Of a DNA stretch of 6,827 nt, positions 1-6,001 are shown piece after piece. The DNA is from a bacterium (GTDB lineage: Bacteria > JAMCPX01): assembly GCA_021815065.1 (NCBI GenBank), contig JAKAHI010000068.1:1-6827 (forward strand), read 5' to 3'. How positions within the stretch are numbered: the first letter of the stretch is position 1; each line of letters opens with the position of its first letter. Position numbers and translations under genes: made by a program. The notes beneath the pieces are model-generated. The model ran no database searches, was not told the origin of the DNA, and worked only from the letters and a program-made list of their open reading frames with translations.

Positions 1-865
1 TTATACCGGCCTTGACCGTTGCACTATCGACACTCGAGAGCATTTTTTCCATGATATACGAGTCATGGATGTTCGATTGCCGTACAGAACTTCTTACAAA
101 AGCAGCATCCTGTTCGTTCAGGCTGTCGTAGAGCTGAAGCAATGACCTTGCCGCTGCATCTCTGTTGGATCGTTTGTTGTCTTTTATTCCCTCAATAAGA
201 TAGGACACGACAACGGGATCATGGGTTGCACCGAGCAGGTCGAATGCAGCTTTTTTGAGGAGCGGGTCTTCCATGAGAGGCACGATGTCCGCTATGGGGA
301 TCTTGAATCCTTTTTTGCCGAGATTGGCAAGGGCTTCGATGGCGGAGAAAACGATGTAAACCTCCTTTTGTTTCAGGAGCCCGGTTATGGAGGGAATGAC
401 ATCTTCTGTACCGATCTTGCCGAGCGCTTCCGTAGCTGCCGTAGACAAATTCTGCTGGGGACTCGATGTCAGTTTAATGAGAACGGGAATTACCTCGGGA
501 TCTCCTATGTCTCCCAGCACATCCACGAGAAGCTTCGATAACTCCCACTGGTCAGCATCGATTGCCCGAATAATGTGTTTGATGGCTTTTTTACCGGTTT
601 TTGTCAGTCCTTCAACCCCGGCCGTTCTCAGTCCGGCATTATCCTGAGAATTTATTATATCTATAAAAAGACCGGTAAGTATGTCCGGATCCTGCGCTCT
701 CAAGAGGGACTCCAGAGCGGTTTTTCGTACTCTGAAACTCTCGTCGCCGAGCAGTGCCGTAAAGAGTTCCCTGTTGTCATCGAACCGCAGGGTGCCGATG
801 CTTCCGGCAAAGGCAACCTTTTCCTCCTCAGACATACTGCCTATATCGTGCCGTGTTTCTGTCAT
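1..865 (-). CDS. HEAT-repeat protein, 3' end cut by the window edge
   Basis: The frame is open from an ATG at 865-863 to the left edge (288 full codons, no stop), so the C-terminus lies outside the window. The start is chosen because its ATG overlaps the TGA of the upstream zinc-ribbon gene (ATGA at 862-865); a later ATG at residue 11 (MSEEEK) is a possible alternative. The translation is a series of about 30-residue helical hairpins typical of HEAT repeats: around residues 32-60 (RVRKTALESLL), 64-92, 95-122 (LLVDVLGDIGDPEVI), 126-153 (AATEALGKIGTEDVI), 157-185 (IEALANLG), 190-217 and 220-247. There is no signal peptide or membrane segment, so it is probably cytoplasmic. HEAT repeats form superhelical protein-binding scaffolds without catalysis. 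In this operon it probably binds a component of the array or its output; the partner cannot be read from sequence. The fold is fairly certain, the role is unknown. Confidence 0.87.
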   Translation of the reverse strand, partial: MTETRHDIGSMSEEEKVAFAGSIGTLRFDDNRELFTALLGDESFRVRKTALESLLRAQDPDILTGLFIDIINSQDNAGLRTAGVEGLTKTGKKAIKHIIRAIDADQWELSKLLVDVLGDIGDPEVIPVLIKLTSSPQQNLSTAATEALGKIGTEDVIPSITGLLKQKEVYIVFSAIEALANLGKKGFKIPIADIVPLMEDPLLKKAAFDLLGATHDPVVVSYLIEGIKDNKRSNRDAAARSLLQLYDSLNEQDAAFVRSSVRQSNIHDSYIMEKMLSSVDSATVKAGI

Positions 866-1797
866 TGCTCAATCCCCAGTTCTTTTTTCTTTTTCTGCAC
901 CAGCTCGTCGAGCGATTCTTTTAAAAAGTCCTCCTGCTGACGTATGTGTTCTGCGATCCTTTTTTTGAAGAGCTTCTTCCCTTCTTCGAGATCTTTTTCC
1001 AGGACCTCTTCAACCATATTCTGCCGGATGCCCTGTTCAAGGACATCCTGATTGTACAGTGCAATGTCGGATATAATAATGCGCGCAAGCCTTTTTGCCT
1101 TTTCTCTGTCCTGCTTATCCGCCGGCGTTTGTACGAGCTCTTCTTCGTTGAACTTCTCGGTATCGCTGGTTTTCACCTCGGGCGAGGGTGATTCACTCAC
1201 TCCCACACCGACCTGGGCTGCTTCCGCTACCGCGGGCGTTTCCTGAACTTCTTCCTGCCTGCTTATCAGCCTGTTTATTTTGGCTGTCAGACTGTCCCTG
1301 ATATGGTGCTTCTCTATAAAATCATCCGCGCCGTAAAGGCTCTGCGGTATGCGCTTGTAGCGTGTTTTATCGTATATCGACGCAACGAGTATGACCTTGA
1401 TGCTCTGCAGACGTTTATCTTTCTTGATCAGCTCCGGGAATTCGAAGCCGAATATGTCCGGCAGTGCGACATCCACGATCACCACTTCGGGGTGGGTGTC
1501 CTCCATAATGGAGACCGCCTCGACGCCGTTCTTTGCATACAAGGGAAAGAATTTCTCCTCCCGGAGCAGCTCCCCCATCATTTCCCGCATGGAACTCGAG
1601 GCATGCGCTATCAGCACCTTCCTTCCTTCCGCAATAACCGGCAGTTCCTCTTTCGCTCTTTCCGGAACTGGAACTGTCTTCTTCTTCATGAGGAATATCT
1701 GTCCGCACTTCGAACATCTCAGTTTCAGGCTGTCGCCGGATATTCTGTTATCGTCCACTTTATAGGTTATTGCGCATTGGGGGCAGCGTATGATCAT
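862..1797 (-). CDS. Zinc-ribbon / degenerate receiver protein with helical C-terminal module
   Basis: This is a 311-residue, three-part protein. Residues 1-38 form an MJ0042-type zinc ribbon with two CxxC pairs (C5/C8 and C28/C31). Residues 60-178 form a CheY-like receiver. It keeps the phospho-acceptor aspartate (D109 in VIVDVALPD) and the conserved lysine (K163 in DDFIEKHH). The acidic pair after beta-1 is H65-A66 (IAHASSSMR), and the Thr/Ser switch position appears to be alanine (A139). Residues 180-225 are a Glu/Pro/Val/Ser-rich linker. Residues 228-311 are a charged helical module (LARIIISDIALYN). No DNA-binding output domain is visible. The ATG lies 7 nt after the receptor stop, with AAGGTG 10 nt upstream, and its stop overlaps the HEAT gene start. 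It is the only receiver in the window, so it may be the output or a scaffold of this array. Phosphorylation is doubtful without the Mg-binding pair. Confidence 0.9.
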   Translation of the reverse strand: MIIRCPQCAITYKVDDNRISGDSLKLRCSKCGQIFLMKKKTVPVPERAKEELPVIAEGRKVLIAHASSSMREMMGELLREEKFFPLYAKNGVEAVSIMEDTHPEVVIVDVALPDIFGFEFPELIKKDKRLQSIKVILVASIYDKTRYKRIPQSLYGADDFIEKHHIRDSLTAKINRLISRQEEVQETPAVAEAAQVGVGVSESPSPEVKTSDTEKFNEEELVQTPADKQDREKAKRLARIIISDIALYNQDVLEQGIRQNMVEEVLEKDLEEGKKLFKKRIAEHIRQQEDFLKESLDELVQKKKKELGIEQ

Positions 1798-1804
1798 GGT
1801 ACCG

Positions 1805-3919
1805 TTACACCTTAAACATTTTTAATATGTCCTGCAGGACACTGGACTGCTTATCGAGGAGTTTTGATATCTCGTTGAGCTGGGAAACATTCGAGACGTT
1901 TTCACCGGACGAGGTTTTGATCCTTCCCAGCGAAGACATAACGAATTCGTTTGTCTTTGCCTGTTCCTGCGTTGCCTTATTAATGAAATTAACCATCTCC
2001 GAGATATTTTCTATAGCCTGGCTGATGAATTTGCTGCTCTTGGACTGCTCCTCCATTGAATTCTTCACCTGCTCGGAAACGCTCCGCATCCTCTCCGATG
2101 CCTTGGTGATCTGTTCCGATCCCCGCGCCTGTTCCTGCGTTGCCTTGGCTATCTCTACCATCATCGTCGTTATATTGGTTATTGCGTTGGTTACCTCTTT
2201 GGAAGCCTTTGTCTGATCCTGCGTTGCCCGTGCTATCTCTCCGGACATCAGGCTCGCCTGGGAAGAACTTTCGGATATTTTCAGTAATGCCGTTCCCGCG
2301 GAGTTCGCAAGCTCGCTTCCCTTTTCTACCGCTTTATTGACGGAAACAACGGAATCCTGCGCTTGTATGGATTCGGACTGGACCGCCCGTATGATGTTCG
2401 TTATCTCCTTGGTTGAAGACGCTGTCCTCTCGGCGAGTTCCTTTATCTCATCCGCGACAACCGCAAAACTCTTTCCGTATTCTCCGGACTGGGAGGCGAT
2501 AATGGCGGCATTCAGGGCAAGGAGGTTGGTCTGTGCGGTAACCTCTTCGATTACATTCAGGATCTTGCCTATATCGTCGACCTTCTGGACGAAACTGCCG
2601 ATTGTTTCCGCCACATGATTCGAAGCCTCCTTGATCTGCTTCATGCCCTCAATCGTTATGTTTACGGAAGAGACCCCTTCTTGCGCGTCCGCCATAACCT
2701 TGTTCGCTATGACAAAGGTTTCATTCGTATTGGCCTCTATCTGCTTTGTCGAGGCATCCATCTCAACGATGGATGTCGCGGTCTCGTCGGTTATCCTGAG
2801 CAGTTGCTCGACGTTGCCGGCAACCTGTTTTATCGATGCGCTCATCTCTTCTATGGATGACGTTGTTTCCTCTATGGCCGAAGACAGCATCTCCACGTTT
2901 TCGAGCACCTCTTCTATACTCGACGAAAGCTCCAGTACCGAAGACGCACTCTCTGTCGATGAGTTATGCAGGGTATCGGTATTCTTGGCTATGTCCTTGA
3001 TAGATGCATTGAGCTCGGTCATGGATGATGTCGTGTCCTCTACGGATTTCTGCTGTATCTCCGAAGATTCAAGCAGGGATGCGGCGTTCTTGGTTATCTT
3101 ATGCACAACATCTACGATCGCCTCTGATGTAGCCCGTACATTGCTCAAGACCTGTCTTAGGTTTTCCGACATGGCATTAAAAGAACCGGCAAGAAGCCCT
3201 ATTTCGTCTTTCGATCTCGACGGTACGGTCTGGGTAAGATCGCCCTCCGAAAGCGCGGATGCCCTCTCCGCTATCACCGGTATCTGCCCGACAATGCGCT
3301 GCACGAAAAAGAATGTCAGCACAGTACCGATAATGAAGTTTATCAGTACAATAAGAACAGCCCCGAGCATAAGCGATGTAAATTTTTTGCTGATACTGTT
3401 GAACGACATGCCGAGGTACACATATCCCCGCACCGTTTTCGACTGCCCGGACTCGTTTTGCCCGTTCAGCGAAGAACTGGTTGTAACGACATCCTTATTT
3501 ATCTCCAGGAATTTTCCCGATGTGCCCAGGCTGACCGTTTCACTCTTGCCCTTCGGACTCGCAAGTATCGGACTCAACTCATTGGAAAGCCCCGATTCCC
3601 TGAACCTCGATACGAGCACATTGTCCTTTCCGTCCGTGACTACGACGTACGCGATATCCCTGTCCTTCAAGATATTTTCCATGAGCTCGTTCAACAGCAC
3701 TTTGTCTTCCGCAATGACGCCGAACCGTATGTTGTAGGCGAAATTTTCCGCTATCATGTCCCCCCGTTTTTTGAGCTCATCCGTAGACAGGGATCTCGTC
3801 AGGAGGAGATAATATCCGCTGTAAACGATACTCAGTGCTATGATGCCCCAAATGATATAAAAAATAAATTTCAATCTCAGGCTGTGCCGTATATTCTGGA
3901 ATTCCCCGATAAATTTCAT
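1805..3919 (-). CDS. Methyl-accepting chemotaxis protein, long-arm class
   Basis: This is a 704-residue transmembrane chemoreceptor. Predicted order: TM1 about 17-40, extracytoplasmic sensor about 41-182, TM2 about 183-206, HAMP about 204-260 (EGDL and [14 protein letters not shown]), then a coiled-coil hairpin to the C-terminus. The sensor ([16 protein letters not shown]) looks like a single Cache/PAS-like domain; its ligand is unknown. The hairpin tip is at 455-500, with [11 protein letters not shown] and [15 protein letters not shown]. The arms are about 219 and 225 residues, roughly 31-32 heptads each. That is much longer than E. coli Tsr and fits the 58H-64H size range. A good methylation-site match is [10 protein letters not shown] (346-355, E350/E351). 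There is no NWETF-type CheR tether at the C-terminus (DILKMFKV). The start has a strong AGGAGG 6 nt upstream, and its ATG overlaps the stop of the second cheW. It probably feeds the CheA/CheW complex encoded upstream. Confidence 0.96.
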   Translation of the reverse strand: MKFIGEFQNIRHSLRLKFIFYIIWGIIALSIVYSGYYLLLTRSLSTDELKKRGDMIAENFAYNIRFGVIAEDKVLLNELMENILKDRDIAYVVVTDGKDNVLVSRFRESGLSNELSPILASPKGKSETVSLGTSGKFLEINKDVVTTSSSLNGQNESGQSKTVRGYVYLGMSFNSISKKFTSLMLGAVLIVLINFIIGTVLTFFFVQRIVGQIPVIAERASALSEGDLTQTVPSRSKDEIGLLAGSFNAMSENLRQVLSNVRATSEAIVDVVHKITKNAASLLESSEIQQKSVEDTTSSMTELNASIKDIAKNTDTLHNSSTESASSVLELSSSIEEVLENVEMLSSAIEETTSSIEEMSASIKQVAGNVEQLLRITDETATSIVEMDASTKQIEANTNETFVIANKVMADAQEGVSSVNITIEGMKQIKEASNHVAETIGSFVQKVDDIGKILNVIEEVTAQTNLLALNAAIIASQSGEYGKSFAVVADEIKELAERTASSTKEITNIIRAVQSESIQAQDSVVSVNKAVEKGSELANSAGTALLKISESSSQASLMSGEIARATQDQTKASKEVTNAITNITTMMVEIAKATQEQARGSEQITKASERMRSVSEQVKNSMEEQSKSSKFISQAIENISEMVNFINKATQEQAKTNEFVMSSLGRIKTSSGENVSNVSQLNEISKLLDKQSSVLQDILKMFKV
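1808..1813 (-). promoter_or_regulatory. Ribosome-binding site of the zinc-ribbon receiver gene
   Basis: AAGGTG on the minus strand overlaps the last sense codons of the receptor gene and lies 10 nt before the ATG at 1797-1795. The spacing is slightly long, but no better site is present. Confidence 0.5.
1892..2227 (-). repeat. Four 28-residue (84-nt) repeats in the receptor's ascending arm
   Basis: Receptor residues 565-676 hold units starting at 565 ([12 protein letters not shown]), 593 ([12 protein letters not shown]), 621 ([12 protein letters not shown]) and 649 ([12 protein letters not shown]). The last unit is conserved only in its first half. The period is visible in DNA: the plus-strand words at 1961, 2045, 2129 and 2213 are 84 nt apart. 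The 18 bases at 1961-1978 and 2129-2146 are identical. Confidence 0.8.
2702..3037 (-). repeat. Four 28-residue (84-nt) repeats in the receptor's descending arm
   Basis: Receptor residues 295-406 consist of four units starting at 295, 323, 351 and 379. Unit openings are [51 protein letters not shown] and [17 protein letters not shown]. The period is exactly four heptads, as expected for coiled-coil arm growth by duplication. The best methylation-site match (E350/E351) spans a unit boundary. Confidence 0.8.
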
Positions 3920-4461
3920 TCTTTGCCTCCTGTTTCCTGTTTTTTGTTTTTAAAAACAAGATTCTTAAACTGGACCCTTTCCGTCGTCGTCAATATCCGG
4001 TCCAGATTCAGCACCAATATGATTCTGCCCCGATCACTGACAACGCTCGATAAATACTCCGATTCTATGCCCTGAACTATCCTGGGCGGAGGTAAAACCT
4101 TTTTTGCAGGCACCCGTAAAACCTCTTTCACCCCATCAACGATAAGTCCCGCTACTTTATCTATGACCTTTATGATAACTATCCGCAGCTTGTCCTGTGC
4201 ATCGCCGGCGGGGACCTCAAAGCGTTTTCTCATATCTATGACGGGTATAATATCGCCCCGAAGATCGATAACGCCCTCTAAAAACTCCGGGGCTCTCGGT
4301 ACGGGCGTTACCGGCATATATTTGATGATTTCGACTATTTTCATAATATCTATCGCATAAAACGCGCTGCCGATGCTTATAAGAATAAGCTGCACGCTGT
4401 CTTCCGCGGTGGACGCCGTCTTGATGTTTTTTTGTGTATTCATATCTGCCATACTGTTCAT
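3916..4461 (-). CDS. cheW: CheW coupling protein, second copy (short)
   Basis: This is a 181-residue CheW. CheW joins chemoreceptor tips to the P5 domain of CheA in the cytoplasmic array and has no catalysis. The core covers about residues 23-158: a start like [15 protein letters not shown], then [20 protein letters not shown], then [11 protein letters not shown] (71-81), which includes the conserved LRG-x-IIPV element. Residue R68 matches the arginine known in CheW for receptor/kinase contacts. The first 22 residues are polar and probably disordered. The last 20 residues are basic ([16 protein letters not shown]). The start is the first of three nearby ATGs. It is preferred because it overlaps the stop of the upstream cheW (ATGA at 4458-4461) and has AAGG 4 nt upstream; residues 4 and 7 are alternatives. 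Its stop overlaps the receptor start, suggesting coupled translation of coupler and receptor. Confidence 0.95.
   Translation of the reverse strand: MNSMADMNTQKNIKTASTAEDSVQLILISIGSAFYAIDIMKIVEIIKYMPVTPVPRAPEFLEGVIDLRGDIIPVIDMRKRFEVPAGDAQDKLRIVIIKVIDKVAGLIVDGVKEVLRVPAKKVLPPPRIVQGIESEYLSSVVSDRGRIILVLNLDRILTTTERVQFKNLVFKNKKQETGGKE
3926..3931 (-). promoter_or_regulatory. Strong Shine-Dalgarno for the chemoreceptor
   Basis: AGGAGG on the minus strand, 6 nt before the receptor ATG at 3919-3917 and inside the end of the second cheW. It is the best ribosome-binding site in the window, and it supports the chosen start. Confidence 0.85.
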
Positions 4462-5186
4462 TTTGCCTTGAGCATGTCGGATTGCTTCAGAATTTCTTCG
4501 AGTTTCAGCAGGACCGTAAATCCACCCTCACTGGTACTGATTCCTGAAAGGAACCGGATATCCACACTGCCGACCGTGTCTGCCGATTGAATTGATCCGA
4601 CCGCCACCCTTTTTACGTCTGGTATGCTGTCTACCACGAGTCCGGTCATCGCGCCCTCGAAAGAAATCATGACAAGTCTCGTACTGGCTGTAAAATCCAA
4701 AAAGGGCAGGCCTATACGTTTTCTTAAATCTATAACAGGAATAATTTCCCCGCGCAGGACCGTTATGCCGAGAACGAAATCAGCGGTGTTCGGTACAGGC
4801 GTTATCTCCTTTATTCTGATGATCTCCTTCACGGTACTCAGGTCTATGGCATACTCCGCCTCTCCAAGTCCGAAACAAAGCAATTCCTTGTCCTGAACAT
4901 CCGGTGAATGCTTTTTCAATTCATCCTTCGCCAGTTCCGCGAACGGCTTCTCATCTCCCCCGGAGGGTATCTCCGCGGGGCCGTTGTCTTGTATTTTTAT
5001 CTCCTGTTCACGTACAGCGGCCTCCGGTTGCGGGCTGTGTGCTTCAGCTCCCGGAGTACCGGCTGCCGGCGGTTGGGCCTGCATCAGCTGCTCATGGCCG
5101 GGAACTTTGTGCTCTTTATCCCCCGCCTGCCGCTGCTCGGCTGCCTGCTGCTCTTTTGCTTTTTTTCTCAGTTTTGAAATATCCAT
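4458..5186 (-). CDS. cheW: CheW coupling protein, first copy, with long N-terminal extension
   Basis: This is a 242-residue protein with a normal CheW core at about residues 100-237. Recognisable elements are LLCFGLGEAEYAIDL, ITPVPNTADFVLGI and VLRGEIIPVIDLRKR (143-157), all diagnostic of CheW-like SH3-type domains. The first about 95 residues are not part of the fold. They begin with a basic helix (MDISKLRKKAKEQQ) and continue as a Gln/Ala/Pro/Glu-rich, probably disordered tail. A typical CheW is about 150-170 residues, so the extension is the odd feature. It may tether the coupler to a partner or localise it. The start ATG is 3 nt after the stop of the ATPase gene. The only AAGG is almost touching the ATG, so translation may depend on coupling to the upstream gene. 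The core is clearly related to, but divergent from, the CheW encoded directly downstream. Confidence 0.94.
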   Translation of the reverse strand: MDISKLRKKAKEQQAAEQRQAGDKEHKVPGHEQLMQAQPPAAGTPGAEAHSPQPEAAVREQEIKIQDNGPAEIPSGGDEKPFAELAKDELKKHSPDVQDKELLCFGLGEAEYAIDLSTVKEIIRIKEITPVPNTADFVLGITVLRGEIIPVIDLRKRIGLPFLDFTASTRLVMISFEGAMTGLVVDSIPDVKRVAVGSIQSADTVGSVDIRFLSGISTSEGGFTVLLKLEEILKQSDMLKAK

Positions 5187-5189
5187 ACC

Positions 5190-5999
5190 TTATGCCAGAC
5201 TTATCCTAATATCGTCTATGATAGCCTCTATAACACGGGCATCTATGGTGTTAAGTTCTTCCCCATACCCATACAGCAAGGCATTGCTGCAAAGGGTGTT
5301 TATCGTCCTCGGGATACCGTTCGAATATTTGTGAATGAGTTCTACCGCAGATGCCGTAAAGAGGGGTTCTGATCTGCCCGCTATGCGGAGCCTGAACTCT
5401 ATATATTTTCCCGTATCCTCGGGACCGAGGGACCCGAGATGATATGACATGCCTATCCGCTGCCTGAATGCGGTGTAATGTTTTGCCTGCAGTCTTTCTC
5501 TGAATTCTGTCTGGCCGATGAGGATGATCGTTATGAGGTTCATATTGTCGAGCTGGTAATTCGTCAGGAGACGGATCTCATCTATGGTATCTTTTGAAGG
5601 TATCAACTGTGCCTCATCCACAAACACGACAGGGGTGATATGCTGCTCGTAGAGTTCCGCTATCCGCTCGCTCATTTGTTCTATGATGTCCTGTTTAAAG
5701 TACTTGATATCCTTGATGCCGAGCCTTTTCGAGATTGTTTTTAAAAACTGGGCTGGTGAAAGCCTCGGGTTTATTATGTTGACGACCAGAGAGCTGTCGT
5801 CGAGTGAATCCATTGCTGTCCTGGATATCGTTGTCTTACCGGAACCGATATCTCCCGTCAATACGGCAAGTTCTTTTTCCTGAATCGCAAAGAGTATACG
5901 TTCGAGGGCTTCTTCATGCTGACGCGATTTGTAGAGATACCGGGGATCGGGCGTTTTGCTGAAAGGCTTCTCCTGTAATCCATAGAAACGTTCGTACAT
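5190..5999 (-). CDS. AAA+ ATPase of the ExeA/GspA/MshM family
   Basis: This is a 269-residue cytoplasmic ATPase. It opens with the family signature MYERFYGLQEKPFSKTPDPR followed by YLYKSRQHEEALERI. It has Walker A GDIGSGKTT (49-57), Walker B VVFVDEA (124-130, D128/E129), a sensor-1-like strand ILIGQTE (159-165), an arginine-finger candidate in FRQRIG (178-183) and a sensor-2 motif GIPRTIN (228-234). All catalytic motifs look intact. Relatives act with type II secretion (ExeA/GspA), MSHA pili (MshM) or exopolysaccharide/PEP-CTERM loci. ExeA itself carries an extra membrane segment and peptidoglycan-binding region that are absent here, so this is an ATPase-only form. It sits 2 nt after cheA and 3 nt before cheW, with GAAGG 7 nt before its ATG. 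Its position suggests a role in array placement or in linking the array to an envelope machine, which is an inference. The family call is firm, the role is not. Confidence 0.93.
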   Translation of the reverse strand: MYERFYGLQEKPFSKTPDPRYLYKSRQHEEALERILFAIQEKELAVLTGDIGSGKTTISRTAMDSLDDSSLVVNIINPRLSPAQFLKTISKRLGIKDIKYFKQDIIEQMSERIAELYEQHITPVVFVDEAQLIPSKDTIDEIRLLTNYQLDNMNLITIILIGQTEFRERLQAKHYTAFRQRIGMSYHLGSLGPEDTGKYIEFRLRIAGRSEPLFTASAVELIHKYSNGIPRTINTLCSNALLYGYGEELNTIDARVIEAIIDDIRISLA

Positions 6000-6001
6000 A
6001 G

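Noticed and set aside
221..541. Plus-strand open frame over the HEAT-repeat region
   Set aside because: The minus strand here has an uninterrupted frame from 865 to the edge with clear HEAT periodicity; the plus-strand frame is its shadow.
957..966. T-run on the plus strand that might be a terminator tail
   Set aside because: It lies inside the coding sequence of the zinc-ribbon protein, where it encodes Lys codons on the minus strand. I saw no stem next to it and no plus-strand gene to terminate.
1303..1815. Plus-strand open frame of 170 codons opposite the zinc-ribbon receiver gene
   Set aside because: It is the antisense shadow of the CxxC ribbon and receiver coding region and shows no recognisable domain.
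1961..2228. Regular 84-nt spaced similar words that could suggest a CRISPR-like or intergenic repeat array
   Set aside because: The period is a multiple of three, in frame, and encodes the 28-residue coiled-coil unit of the receptor, so it is a protein-level repeat.
2631..3737. Long plus-strand open frame (368 codons) opposite the receptor
   Set aside because: It is antisense to the coiled-coil and sensor regions of a clearly real receptor. Its Ser-rich, repetitive translation is the shadow of heptad-repeat codons and resembles no family I recognise.
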